A stretch of 64,000 nt of DNA from positions 3,100,001 to 3,164,000 of the forward strand of contig NZ_CP095412.1 of the NCBI RefSeq assembly GCF_023016265.1, given 5' to 3'. A program made the translations under genes and the position numbers. Numbering within the stretch: position 1 is the first letter of the stretch; each line of letters starts with the position of its first letter. Below are positions 36,893 through 46,502 of this stretch, piece by piece. The notes below the pieces were generated by a model, which searched no databases, was not told the origin of the DNA, and saw only the letters and a list, made by a program, of their open reading frames with translations. Origin of the DNA: Blastococcus sp. PRF04-17 (GTDB lineage Bacteria > Actinomycetota > Actinomycetes > Mycobacteriales > Geodermatophilaceae).

Positions 36893-37647
36893 CGCTGCCG
36901 CTCGCGCTCGGGCCGGTCCGCCCGGTGCCGCTGTCGTCGATCAACCCGGTGGCCCAGCTCGCCGCCATCGCGATCCTGCTGCCGGTCCTGATGATCAGCG
37001 GTGACCTGGTCACGCCCTCGCTCGTGCTGGCCGCCGAGGTGTGCCTCCTGCCGGCCGCCGGTCTGGGCACGCCGCGCGCGCTGTGGAGCCGCGCCTGGCC
37101 GCTCCTGCTCGGCGCCGCGGGAGTGGCGTGGGTCAACGTCGCCTTCGGGGACGGCGGCTGGCTGTCCGCAGTCGCCCTGGCCGTGCGGGTGCTCGCCCTG
37201 GCGCTGCCCGGCATCCTGCTCGTCGCCTCCACCGATCCGGTGCGGCTGGCCGACGCCCTGACCCTGCACTGGCGGGTCTCCGCACGTTTCGCCTACGGCG
37301 CCCTCGCGGCCCTGCGGCTGGTGCCGCTGCTGGCCGCCGAGTGGCAGACCATCCGGCTGGCGCGGCGCGCGCGCGGCGTGGAGGCCGGCCGCAACCCCGT
37401 CGCACACCTGCGGTTGTTCGCCGGCACGGCCTTCACGCTGCTCGTGGGCGCGCTGCGCCGCGGTTCGCGGCTGGCCACGGCCATGGACGCACGCGGTTTC
37501 GACTCCGGGATCCCGCGCACCAACGCCCGCGGCTCCCGGCTGCACCCACGGGACGCCGCGTTCGTCGTGGGCGCAGCGGTCGTGTGCGCCGCCGCGGTGT
37601 CCGTCAGCCTGGCGACGGACGCCTGGACGCCGGTGTTCGGCGGCTGA
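36889..37647 (+). CDS. ykoC: ECF transporter T component
   Basis: 252 residues, EcfT/CbiQ family. Membrane segments lie at about 18-50, 55-75, 80-110 and near the C-terminus; the cytoplasmic coupling helices carry the two Ala-Arg-Gly signatures (RRARGVEAG and MDARGFDSG) that dock onto the ATPase. It links the ATPase to YkoE. It starts in the ATGA of the ATPase gene. The riboswitch upstream of ykoE should control all three genes. Confidence 0.93.
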   Translation: MTLPLALGPVRPVPLSSINPVAQLAAIAILLPVLMISGDLVTPSLVLAAEVCLLPAAGLGTPRALWSRAWPLLLGAAGVAWVNVAFGDGGWLSAVALAVRVLALALPGILLVASTDPVRLADALTLHWRVSARFAYGALAALRLVPLLAAEWQTIRLARRARGVEAGRNPVAHLRLFAGTAFTLLVGALRRGSRLATAMDARGFDSGIPRTNARGSRLHPRDAAFVVGAAVVCAAAVSVSLATDAWTPVFGG

Positions 37648-37668
37648 CCGGGCGCTACGGTGCGCGCC

Positions 37669-38229
37669 ATGCCTGTGACGAGGCCGGCGACGACGTACGT
37701 GGCGCTGCTCCGCGGCATCAACCTGGGCAAGGCGCGCCAGGTTCCCATGCCGCGTCTGACGGAACTGCTCACCGAGCGTGGCCACGAGGACGTGCGGACG
37801 CATCTGCGCAGCGGCAACGTCGTCCTGCGCAGCCCGCTCGAAGAGGCCGAGCTCGCCGAGGATCTCTCGACGGCGATCGAGGCGGAGTTCGGCTTCGCCG
37901 TCCCGGTCGTGGTGCGGACCGGCGACCAGATCGCTGCCGTGGTCGCGGGCGACCCGTTCGCGACGGTGGCCACCGATCCGGCGCGGTACCTGGTCACCTT
38001 CCTGCCGGAGGCGCCCGACCCGGCCCGCGTCGACGCCCTCCCCAGGCCGGACACCGGGGATTTCCTGGTTCGTGGCCGGGAGCTCTACCTCTGGCTGCCC
38101 GACGGCATCGCGGGCACCGAACTGGCCTCCTGGAAGTGGGACGACCTGCTCGGCCGCCCCGGCACGGCCCGCAACTGGCGCACGGTCACCAGGCTCGCCG
38201 AGCTCGGCAGCGCACGCCCGGGAGGGTGA
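37669..38229 (+). CDS. DUF1697 family protein
   Basis: 186 residues. YVALLRGINLGKARQVPMPR near the start, THLRSGNVVL and the C-terminal NWRTVTRLAEL are diagnostic of DUF1697, a widespread cytoplasmic family without a known reaction. ATG 37669 is the first start that keeps only a short leader; no clear ribosome-binding site is present. It lies 21 bases after ykoC and may be read through, though no functional link to thiamine is known. Confidence 0.87.
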   Translation: MPVTRPATTYVALLRGINLGKARQVPMPRLTELLTERGHEDVRTHLRSGNVVLRSPLEEAELAEDLSTAIEAEFGFAVPVVVRTGDQIAAVVAGDPFATVATDPARYLVTFLPEAPDPARVDALPRPDTGDFLVRGRELYLWLPDGIAGTELASWKWDDLLGRPGTARNWRTVTRLAELGSARPGG

Positions 38230-38327
38230 CACGCGTCGCATCAGGTTTGGCGATCAGCCGCACGGCCCATACGCAGTTGTTCGGCCTGCACGCAGGACGG
38301 CCGCAGACGGTGCAAGGGGACCAGGAC

Positions 38328-38764
38328 GTGACAGGGCAGGCGGCTGGGTCGGCGTGGCCGACGTCAGCGCCGCCGGCCGCGACCCCGGTCCTCAGCTGGC
38401 AGCTGGAGAGCATCACCGAGCTCCCCGTGTGCGCGCCGAGGTCCGGCAGCACCCGGCGGTCGGCGCCGACCGGTCGGCCGACGCCGACGCGCGCGACCAG
38501 GTGATCCTCGCCCTGGACGAGATGGCGTCCAACGCGCTGCGGCACGGTGGTGGACGGGTGCGGGCGACGGTCCGCCAGACCCCCGACGCCTTCCTGATCG
38601 AGGTGTCCGACGCAGCCGCGTCGGCACCCCCGACGCCCGCGGTCGGGCGCGACCCCAGCGAAGGCGGGCTCGGGCTCTACCTCATCGCCGAGATGTCCAC
38701 CCAGCACGGCTGGTACGTGCAGGACGGCGCCAAGCACGTGTGGGCGCTGCTGCCCCGCCGGTAG
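38328..38764 (+). CDS. RsbW-like ATP-binding protein (frameshifted)
   Basis: About 145 residues after repair. A Trp-containing first strand (LSWQLESITELP), helix VRAEVRQHPA, then ILALDEMASNALRHGGGRVR (N-box), LIEVSDAAA and GGLGLYLIAEMSTQHGW (G-box) give an anti-sigma-type HATPase. The break lies in CCCC 38423-38426, where five C are expected. GTG 38328 follows AAGGGGA. It converges on a SpoIIE phosphatase gene and resembles the protein at 45961, so it probably works in phosphorylation-based partner switching. Confidence 0.82.
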
Positions 38765-38772
38765 AGGCGCGG

Positions 38773-41354
38773 TCAGTGCCCCGGCGCGGCGGGGTCGACG
38801 AGGTCGGGCACCTGCTGCGGTCCCGCCTCCGCCGGGCGGGGGCGGTCCTCCCGGTGCAGGCGGATCGCCACCAGGGCGATGTCGTCCTGGAGTCCCGCAG
38901 GACGCAACCGCTCGATCACCTCGTCGCAGAGCACCGACAGCGGTTCGCCCGCGAGCTCGGCGAGCGCCGACCGCAGGCGCGCGATGCCCTCGTCGAGCGG
39001 GAGGTCCCGACCTTCGACCAGACCGTCGGTGTACAGCAGCAGGGTCGCCCCCCGCTCCACCGTGACGACGGAGTCCGTACGGTGCGCCGTCGGATCGACG
39101 CCGAGCATCAGCTCGGCCCGCGACGCCGCCAGCGGCTCGATCCGCCCGTCGCGGTGCATCAGCAGCGGTGGCGGGTGACCGGCGTTGGACCACCGCAGCC
39201 GGGTCAGCCCGGCCGCGCGCTCCTCCGGCGTCTGCTCGACCCGGGCGATGGCCGCGGTGGCCATGGTGCCCATGCCCAGTCCCTGGATCGCCGCGTCCAG
39301 CTCGGTGAGGACGGCGGCCGGCCCCGGTCCCTCCCGGTAGGCGATCCCGCGCAGCATGCCACGCAGCTGTCCCATGGCGGCGGCCGCCGCGGTGTCGTGC
39401 CCGACGACGTCACCGATCACGACCATGGTGGCGCCGGACGGCTGGAGGAAGGCGTCGTACCAGTCGCCGCCCACCTCGGCCGCACGCATGGCCGGCCGAT
39501 ACCGGACGACGATCTCTGCGTGGTCGGGCTCGGGTGGCGCGGTGAGCAGGCTGCGCTGCAGATCCTCGGCGAGCCGTCGCTGCTGGTCGTAGAGCCGGGA
39601 GTTGTCCAGGGCCAGTGCGACGCGGTCGGCGACCTCGCGGGCCGTGGCGATGTCGTCGGCGTCGGCGATCGGACGGTCCGCCCCGCGGTAGATGCTGAGC
39701 GCGCCCACCGTGCGCCCGCGCGCCTGCAGTGACAGCGCGACGGCGGTGCGGGGCGCCAGCTGCCGGAACGCGTCGCTGACCTCTCCGGGTGGCAGCGAGT
39801 TGCCGACCGCCGCGGGGACGTCGGCGACGACCATGGCCTGCCCCGAGCGCAGCGCCTCGACGATGGGCGCCGTCGACTGCAGCGCAGCCAGCCGCAGCCG
39901 CGCGTAGCGCGCCGCGGCCTCCCGCAGCTCCGGATCGCGGTGCCAGCTGGCGACGTCGTGGAGCTGCCCGTCCTCACCGACCAGGCTGGCGATCACCCAG
40001 TCGCCGAGCACCGGGACGACGGCCCTGGTGAGCCGCTGCACCGCCTCCTGCTCGCCGCGGGTCTCCCCCAGGGCGTCGGACACCGCGGAGGCGACGTCGG
40101 CGATGACCGCGAGCCGCTCCGCCCCCCGGCGCGCCCGCTCGTCGGCGGCCCGGCGCTCGGTGATGTCGAGGAAGTAGACCGACAGTCCGTCGGGGCTCGG
40201 CGAGGCCCGGATCTCGTACCAGGCGTTCAGCGGCGCGGGGTAGTACGCCTCGAACACCCGCTCCTCGCCGCTCTCGACGGCACCCCGGTACTGCACCTCG
40301 AAGTCGCTGCCGACGGCCGCGGGGAACAGCTCCCAGATCGAGCTCCCGAGCAGGTCCTCGCGGCGGAGCTGCAGGAGCTGCACCGCCTCCCGGTTGACGT
40401 AGGAGAACCGCCACTCCCGGTCGAGGGAGAAGAAGGCGGCGCTCATGGCCTCGAGGACGCGGGAGACCCGTGCGTCGGCCTGCCGACGGCTCGTCGTGTC
40501 GAACCCCGCGCCGACCAGCCGGACCGCGGCCCCGTCGTCGCCGGCCAGCGCCCGGCCCCGGCCGGCGATCCAGCGGGTCTCGCCCGTGGGCAGCACGATG
40601 CGGAACTCGGCCTCGTACTCGCCGCACGTGTCGACGGCCGTCTGCAGCGCCCTCATCGTGCGGTCGGCGTCCGACGGGTGGATGCGGGCCCGGAACGCCT
40701 CGATGGTCTCGTCGAACGTGGTCCGGTCGTAGCCGAACAGCGAGACGAGCCGGTCGTCCCAGACCAGCCGACCGGTGCCGAGGTCCCAGTCGAAGCTGCC
40801 GATCTGCGCGGCGTCGATGGCCAGCTCGAAGCGGAGCCGGTGCGCCTCGAACTCCTTGGCCAGCGCGGCCAGCTCCAGCTCCGTGGCCACCGCGTCCCCG
40901 AGCTGCCGCAGCAGGGCCACGTCGTTGTCGCTCCAGGGCCGGGCGGCCCGGCTGGAGGCGAAGAGCACGCCCACGGGGGACCCGTCGAAGACCACCAGCG
41001 GAACGCCGAGGTAGGCCGCGATGACGCCCTCGCGGACGTGGGAGAAGCCGGCGAACCGCGGGTCCCGGGCAGCGTCGGGTACGACGAGCGGGTCCGGCGC
41101 CTCGAACGCGGTGGCGCTGAACGAGTCGGTCAGCGGCACCTGCCGCCCAGGGTGCCCGCGGGCATGCCGGTGGCGGCGGCCACGGTCGTGACGTCACCGA
41201 CGAGGCACACCACCGTGGCGTCGGCCCGCAGCAGCCGCATCGCGATCCCGGTGAGCCGCTGGAGGCTCTCCGACCCCAGGGCGGTGGACTGCAGCCGCCG
41301 CACCGCGGCCATCCGCCCGTCGGGCACCGTGGCGGGTGACGGGGCGGCGCTCAC
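38773..41354 (-). CDS. GAF/PAS-sensor PP2C-type (SpoIIE) phosphatase (frameshifted)
   Basis: About 860 residues after correction. Order: GAF (about 25-160), PAS (about 175-285, DLGTGRLVWDDRLVSLFGYD), PAS (about 300-400, FFSLDREWRFSYVNREAV), GAF (about 430-560), SpoIIE phosphatase (about 585-800, with AEVGGDWYDAF, IGDVVGHD and LLLYTDGLVEGRD, the metal-binding aspartates). It should dephosphorylate an anti-anti-sigma factor, RsbU-like. The break is in CCC 41146-41148, where one base is missing (TLGRQVPLTDS). GTG 41354 follows AAGGAAGG and is far better than upstream ATGs. Confidence 0.88.
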
Positions 41355-41474
41355 GGGACCTTCCTTCCACACGGACATGCTCGGCACACGCCTCGACCGG
41401 CCCCCTTTGTCTCACATGGCAGATGGCCCGCCCGCACCGGAGGGTCCACGGGGAGTGACGGAGCGGTCCGCCAC

Positions 41475-43253
41475 TCAGCGCCCGGCCGCGTACCCCGACA
41501 TGCCGCGGGCGTTGGCCGCCGCTCGCAGGATCCCGGTCCCGGGGTCGCGGCTGACCGCCGAGAGCCGACCGAGGGTCCACGGGCCGGACACCGTCACGTC
41601 GTGCCCGCGGGCCCGCAGCGCGGCGACGACGTCCTCCCCGACGCGCGACTCGACCACGACCTCGCCGGGGCTCATGTCCCGGGGGTGGAAGGACGACGGG
41701 AAGCTGGTCGTGTGCCAGGCCGGCGCGTCGATCGCGGCCTGCAGGTCCAGGCCGTCGTCGGCGTGGGCGAGCCAGAAGCACAACTGCCACTGCTCCTGCT
41801 GGTCACCGCCGGGCGTGCCGAAGGCCAGGACGGCCTCCCCGCCGCGCAGGGCGAGAGACGGCGTGAGCGTGGTGCGCGGGCGCTTGCCGGGGGCGAGGGA
41901 GTTCGGCAGGCCGCGCTCGAGCCAGAACATCTGGGCGCGGGTGCCGAGGGGGAAGCCGAGCTCGGGGATGACCGGCGAGCTCTGCAGCCAGCCACCGGAC
42001 GGCGTGGCCGAGACGAGGTTGCCCCAGCGGTCGCCCACGTCGACGTGGCAGGTGTCGCCGCGGGTCGTGCCGGTGCGGCTGACGGTCGGCTCCCCGGTGC
42101 CGGGGGCGGCGGGGGCCCTGCGGGTGTCCGCGCTGGCGGCCAGGGCGGGAAGCCGGGGCGGGCGCCCATCCGGGGAACCCGGCCGCAGGGCTTTGCTGGC
42201 CGTGTCCCCGATGAGCGCCCGCCTCTGGGCGGCGTACGGAGCGCTGAGCAGTTCGTGCAGCGGGACGTCGTCGACGTCCCCGTACCAGGCCTCGCGGTCG
42301 GCCATGGCCAGCTTGACCGCCTCGACGCTCGCATGGACCCGGTCAGCTCCCGCCGGTGGGACGTCGTCCAGCATCGCCAGCGCCTGGAGCAGCGCCGGAC
42401 CCTGGGACCACGGCCCGGCCTTCGCGAGCGTCCACCCCTTCCGGTCCAGCGTGACCGGCGGCTCGTACGTCGGCGTCCAGCCGGCCAGGTCCTGCCCGGT
42501 CAGAAATCCGGAGTGCGGACGACCGGAGTCGTCCAGGACCGGATACCGGGTGAACCTGTCGATCGCCTCGGCGACGAATCCTTGCGACCAGGCGGACAGT
42601 GCCGCGTCGATCTGCGCCTCCCGGGAGGGTCCGCGCGCTGCGTCGAGCAGTCGGCGGTAGGTCGAGGCGAGAACCGAGTTGCGGAACAGTTCGCCGGTGC
42701 GGGGAAGAGCACCGTCGGAGGTGAGCCAGGTGGCGGCCGATGTGGGCCAGGAGGTGCGGAAGTGCTCGGAGACCGAGGCGACGGTCGCGGCCACCCGGGG
42801 AAGGAGAGGGTGACCGGTCTCGGCGTACTCGATGGCGTAGCGGAGGACGGCGTCCAACGGCTGGGTGCCGTGGTCGCGCAGCAGCGTCAGCCAGGCGCAG
42901 ACGGCGCCCGGGACGGTGGCGGCGAGGAGGCCGGTGCCAGGTACGAGTTCGAGGCCCAGGTGCTCGAAGGCCTCGATCGTCGCCCCGGCGGGGGCGATCC
43001 CCTGACCGGACAGGAGAACGGGCCCGCCCGTGCCTCCACCGCTCCGGTCTCCGGCCGCGAAGAGGATCGGGACCTCGCCGCCGGGGCCGTTGAGGTGGGG
43101 CTCGACGACCTGGAGGGCGAAACCGGTGGCGACGGCGGCGTCGAACGCGTTCCCACCGCACTCGAGGACGGCCATGCCCGCTGCTGTGGCCAGCCAGTGG
43201 GTCGAGGCGACCATCCCGAACGTTCCCGCGAGCTCGGGCCGGGTGGTGAACAC
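41475..43253 (-). CDS. Gamma-glutamyltransferase family protein
   Basis: About 592 residues. The family opening is VFTTRPELAGTFGMVASTHW, then GGNAFDAAVATGF and VEPHLNGPGGE. The autoprocessing nucleophile Thr is at about 401 in GDTCHVDVGDRWGNLVS, with GFPLGTRAQMFWL and the late GGDQQEQWQL. No signal peptide is visible, so it may be cytoplasmic. It acts on gamma-glutamyl amides such as glutathione or on related N-acyl compounds. The frame runs upstream without a stop into the basic repeat protein; GTG 43253 is only a best guess. Confidence 0.85.
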   Translation of the reverse strand: MFTTRPELAGTFGMVASTHWLATAAGMAVLECGGNAFDAAVATGFALQVVEPHLNGPGGEVPILFAAGDRSGGGTGGPVLLSGQGIAPAGATIEAFEHLGLELVPGTGLLAATVPGAVCAWLTLLRDHGTQPLDAVLRYAIEYAETGHPLLPRVAATVASVSEHFRTSWPTSAATWLTSDGALPRTGELFRNSVLASTYRRLLDAARGPSREAQIDAALSAWSQGFVAEAIDRFTRYPVLDDSGRPHSGFLTGQDLAGWTPTYEPPVTLDRKGWTLAKAGPWSQGPALLQALAMLDDVPPAGADRVHASVEAVKLAMADREAWYGDVDDVPLHELLSAPYAAQRRALIGDTASKALRPGSPDGRPPRLPALAASADTRRAPAAPGTGEPTVSRTGTTRGDTCHVDVGDRWGNLVSATPSGGWLQSSPVIPELGFPLGTRAQMFWLERGLPNSLAPGKRPRTTLTPSLALRGGEAVLAFGTPGGDQQEQWQLCFWLAHADDGLDLQAAIDAPAWHTTSFPSSFHPRDMSPGEVVVESRVGEDVVAALRARGHDVTVSGPWTLGRLSAVSRDPGTGILRAAANARGMSGYAAGR

Positions 43254-43908
43254 TCGGCCACCGTAGGTGCGGGTGGGACGACCTGCCGGGCGACGGGGGC
43301 CGGCCGGATGCGGCGGGGCGGCGCGGCCGTCGGGGACGTCGCGGCCGCCCTCGCCGGGCGGATCGTCGGGGTGCTGGGCATCTCCCGCAGCAGCACCGGG
43401 CCGTCGACCGTCCGGGCGGCGGCGCCGACCGTGGCCCGCCCCAGGCGAGGTACTCGCCGTGCGGGCCGGCACCCCAGAGCGCCACCCGGCGGACGAACCC
43501 CCGCAGCACCGACCCCGGCCGGTGCCTCGGGCTGGTGGAGCGCCAGGCGAGGTACTCGCCCTCGCGGCCGGCGCCCCAGAGGGCGGCCCGCCGGACGAGG
43601 ACCTGGACGCGGCCGGGGGTGAGGGCGATGCGGACGACCGGGGCCGCCGTCGCCGACGGTGCCAGGGACGCCGGGGCCCGGCGTGCCATGGGTGCCGGCT
43701 GCACGGAACGGAGCGGGACCGTCCGGACCGCGCCGTTGCGCGCGCCCGGCCGGGCAGCGGCCGCACGCCGCGGCCGGGACATCGCGGGGGCCTCGTCCGC
43801 CCGGTCGAGGACGTCGATCAGGCCGGCCAGGGTCAACCCGCCGTCGCGGCGGGACAGGTCGGCGGACGCGCGCGCCGCGGCGGTCGGGAGGACCGTGTCG
43901 CTGCTCAT
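43254..43908 (-). CDS. Arg/Pro/Ala-rich protein with internal 34-residue repeat (frameshifted, 3' end unclear)
   Basis: Roughly 210 residues. ATG 43908 is well supported by AGGAGG. The first ~40 residues are acidic and helical (GLTLAGLIDVLDRADEAP); then comes a strongly basic Pro/Ala/Arg region and two copies of VRR(A/V)ALWGAG..GEYLAW, 34 residues apart. The frame slips at CCCC 43439-43442, where five C restore RATVGAAARTVDGPVLL and a further basic, Pro-rich stretch. I find no stop before the gamma-glutamyltransferase region in any frame, so the two may be one fused protein or another base is missing. I recognise no family. Confidence 0.5.
43441..43599. repeat. Imperfect direct repeat, 102-base period
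   Basis: About 57 bases at 43441-43497 recur at 43543-43599 with a few differences; both begin CCAGGCGAGGTACTCGCC. On the minus strand each copy encodes VRR(A/V)ALWGAG..GEYLAW. The period is 34 codons, so it is an in-frame duplication. Third-position differences suggest that it is not brand new and that the peptide is conserved. Confidence 0.8.
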
Positions 43909-44080
43909 CTCGCCTCCTGTGATGTCTGGTCCGCAGCCGGGGAAGGTGCTGCGGACAAGGAGAAAGGTAGGGACCGCGACGCCGTCCGACGCGCTTCTCC
44001 GACATTCGGCGGAAGGCGCGTGACCCAACCGTTGTGAAGCATTTCCGAGGCGCTCGGTGACCCTTTCTCCGCAGCGGCCA

Positions 44081-44092
44081 CTTGTCGACAAG
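44081..44092. promoter_or_regulatory. Palindrome in divergent intergenic region, candidate operator
   Basis: CTTGTCGACAAG is a perfect 12-base palindrome, extendable to CACTTGTCGACAAG(A)AGTG with one extra base. It lies in the 290-base region between the basic repeat protein (start 43908) and the nucleoside hydrolase (start 44199), which is less GC-rich than its surroundings and holds both promoters. LacI-type operators have a similar form; the regulator is not nearby. Confidence 0.35.
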
Positions 44093-44198
44093 AAGTGCAT
44101 TCCGAGCGTGGAAATGGTCGCCGTGGGCTCCGGTCACCCCGAGGCTGCGCCGACGCGGGCGGCGTGTCGGACGGAGGACCCCGTGCTGGGATGGGCGC

Positions 44199-45149
44199 GT
44201 GCCCCGCCCCCTCGTGATCGACACCGACCCCGGCATCGACGACGCCCTGGCGATCCTGCTCGCGCTGGCCAGCCCCGAGGTCGACCTGCGCCTGGTCACC
44301 ACCGTCCACGGCAACGTCGAGCTCGCCCGGACCACCGAGAACGCGCTGCGCGTCCTGCACCTGGCCGGCCGCTCCGACGTCCCGGTGGCCGCGGGTGCGC
44401 GCGAGTCGCTGGTGCACCCGCAGCCCGAGCGTGCCGGGCACGTGCACGGAGCAGCGGGCCTCGGCGGTGTGGACCTGCCGCGCTCCCCCGCGCCGCCCGA
44501 CGCCCGGCCGGCCGTCGTGGCTCTCGCCGAGCTGCTCCTGGCCTCACCCGAGCCGGTCACCGTCGCCGCGGTGGGGCCGCTGACCAACGTGGCCCTGCTG
44601 CTGCGGACGTTCCCCGACGCCGCGGCGCGGATCGGCCGGCTCGTCGTCATGGGCGGTTCGGCCTGGCGCGGCGGCAACGTCACCGCCGCGGCGGAGTTCA
44701 ACGTCTGGGCCGATGCCGAGGCCGCGCAGGCGGTGTTCTCCTCGACGCTGCCGACGGTGATGGTCGGCCTCGACGTCACCCTGCCCACCGTGCTCGACGA
44801 GGGAGGCATCGCGCGCTTCGCCGCGGCCGGGCCGATCGGGGCACAGGCCGCCGCGATCCTGGGGCAGTACCTGGACCACGCGCGCACGAGCTACGGAACG
44901 GCGGGTGTGGTGGTGCACGACGCCCTCGCCGTCACCGAGGCGATCCTCCCCGGGGTGCTGGGGACCGTCCGGCGGGACGTGGTCGTGGACACCGGGCTGG
45001 GCCCGGGGCGCGGCCAGACGCTGGTCGACCGTCGTGCCGTGTCGGCCGCGCCCACCGCCGTCGACGTCGCGGAGACGGTGGACAGCGCCGCGGCGGTGGA
45101 GTTCCTGGTGACGCGGCTGGCCTCCCTGGACCGTCCGGTCCCGGGCTAA
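44199..45149 (+). CDS. Nucleoside hydrolase (IunH family)
   Basis: 316 residues. The metal-binding signature VIDTDPGIDDALAILLAL is at the N-terminus, followed by VTTVHGNVELARTT, VAAVGPLTNVALLL, MGGSAWRGGNVTAAAEFNVW with its conserved Asn, and VVVHDALAV with the catalytic His. It splits ribonucleosides to base and ribose, feeding purine or pyrimidine salvage; with the uricase locus at 21.5-23.3 kb it suggests purine catabolism. GTG 44199 is chosen because it begins just before the family start. The stop shares bases with the stop of the opposing gene. Confidence 0.92.
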   Translation: MPRPLVIDTDPGIDDALAILLALASPEVDLRLVTTVHGNVELARTTENALRVLHLAGRSDVPVAAGARESLVHPQPERAGHVHGAAGLGGVDLPRSPAPPDARPAVVALAELLLASPEPVTVAAVGPLTNVALLLRTFPDAAARIGRLVVMGGSAWRGGNVTAAAEFNVWADAEAAQAVFSSTLPTVMVGLDVTLPTVLDEGGIARFAAAGPIGAQAAAILGQYLDHARTSYGTAGVVVHDALAVTEAILPGVLGTVRRDVVVDTGLGPGRGQTLVDRRAVSAAPTAVDVAETVDSAAAVEFLVTRLASLDRPVPG

Positions 45150-45850
45150 CGGTTCTGGGTCGACTCCACGATGCCGAGCGCGATGTCGCGGAGCTTCCGG
45201 TTGTAGCGCTGGGAGGCCTCGCGGAGGATCTCGAAGGCCTGCTCGGCGTCGACGTGGCGCTGCGCCATGAGCACGCCCTTCGCCTGCTCGATCACCGCGC
45301 GGGAGTCCATGGCCAGCCGCATGTTGCGGGCCTGCTCGCCCAGCTTCCAGTGCGCGTCGGCATTCGCCACCGCCACCGCGATCACCTCGGCTGCCTCGAG
45401 CCCGGCGCCGAGCGACTCCGCCGAGGCGAACGCCGCCGGCTGCGTGGAGTAGACGTTCAGGGCTCCGATGGTGGCGCCCTGGTAGGGCAACGGCACCGAG
45501 AGGGAGCTGCGGACAGGCGTCTCCGCGCGCACGTGCGCGACGTAGTCGGGCCACCGCTCCTCGGTGTGCATGTCGTCGATCCGCAGGACCACACCGCCGC
45601 GGCCGGCGTCCATGCAGGGACCGTAGCCCTGTTCGTACTGCAACTCGTCCGCGGCCAGCGCCATCTCCCCGGAGTAGGCCGCGGTGAACGCCTTGTCGGC
45701 GCGCAGGAGCGTGATGGACACGGCCTCGGCACCGGGGATCCCACGCTCGGCGATCGTGGTGATCTCCCCGAGGACGTCCTCGAGCGTGCGTTCGACGAGG
45801 ACCACCCGGCTCAGCTCCCTCAGCAGCTCGTGCACCCGCACAGTCTGCAC
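45146..45850 (-). CDS. GAF-ANTAR regulatory protein
   Basis: 234 residues: GAF sensor domain (about 15-165, GAEAVSITLLRADKAFTAAY, YGPCMDAGR, VPLPYQGATIGALNVYS) and a C-terminal ANTAR RNA-binding domain (about 172-230, MDSRAVIEQAKGVLMAQRHV then AEQAFEILREASQRYNRKL). ANTAR proteins bind paired hairpins in nascent RNA and prevent termination. GTG 45850 is the start. It is divergent from the RsbW-like gene at 45961 by 110 bases, a common actinobacterial pairing of stress-sensing regulators. Confidence 0.92.
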   Translation of the reverse strand: MQTVRVHELLRELSRVVLVERTLEDVLGEITTIAERGIPGAEAVSITLLRADKAFTAAYSGEMALAADELQYEQGYGPCMDAGRGGVVLRIDDMHTEERWPDYVAHVRAETPVRSSLSVPLPYQGATIGALNVYSTQPAAFASAESLGAGLEAAEVIAVAVANADAHWKLGEQARNMRLAMDSRAVIEQAKGVLMAQRHVDAEQAFEILREASQRYNRKLRDIALGIVESTQNR

Positions 45851-45960
45851 TGTGACCCGCCGTGTCCTGCCCGCCTCTGCGCCGCGTGATCTGATCGGTC
45901 AGGATGGACCCGGCCGGGACAGGGTGCCGCGGGACCTGCGGAGCACGCGAGGGGGAGGCG

Positions 45961-46500
45961 ATGGGCCGGGAGACGGGCGCCGACCGTGCCGACGACCGGC
46001 CCCCCGACCACGGCTGGCCGTGCGCCCCCGTCCCCTCCGTCCCGGGTGACGTCTGGCACTGGCAGCTGGAGGCGATGCACGTGGTCTCGCGCGTCCGCAG
46101 CGACCTGCGGGCCCGCATCGCCCACCCCTCGGTCTCCGCGGGCTCCACGGAGGACGCCCGCGACGGCCTGCTGCTGGTCTTCGAGGAGCTGGCGTCGAAC
46201 GCCCTCCGGCACGGCGGCGGGGACGTGCGCGCGCTGGTGGTCGCCGGCCCGAGCGGCTGGCTGCTAGACCTCAGCGACGAGGCCCCCGAGCGCCCGCCCG
46301 TCCCGGCCGTCGACCGCGATCCGGCACTGGGCGGCATGGGGTTGCACCTGGTCGCCCAGCTGTCCACCAGCTACGGCTACGAGAGACGGCCCGGGCGCAA
46401 GCACGTGTGGGCGCGGCTGCCGTCCGGCCGCGGGGAGCCGACCGAGGAACGGCGCAGCCGGCTGCCCGAGCCCCGGTCCCCGGAGATCCACCGGGACTGA
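45961..46500 (+). CDS. RsbW-like ATP-binding protein
   Basis: 179 residues. After a 30-residue polar leader there is WHWQLEAMHVVSRVRSDLRA, then VFEELASNALRHGGGDVRAL (N-box), LDLSDEAPERPP and GGMGLHLVAQLSTSYGY (G-box), an anti-sigma-type HATPase. The C-terminal 20 residues are charged. GGGGGAGG precedes ATG 45961. It is a paralogue of the protein at 38328. Likely targets are anti-anti-sigma (STAS) proteins encoded elsewhere; its neighbour is the GAF-ANTAR gene. Confidence 0.88.
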   Translation: MGRETGADRADDRPPDHGWPCAPVPSVPGDVWHWQLEAMHVVSRVRSDLRARIAHPSVSAGSTEDARDGLLLVFEELASNALRHGGGDVRALVVAGPSGWLLDLSDEAPERPPVPAVDRDPALGGMGLHLVAQLSTSYGYERRPGRKHVWARLPSGRGEPTEERRSRLPEPRSPEIHRD

Positions 46501-46502
46501 GC

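Noticed and set aside
35326..38241. A 971-codon open frame on the minus strand over the thiamine transporter
   Set aside because: It has no recognisable domain, low-complexity Arg/Ser/Pro content, and lies opposite three well-identified genes.
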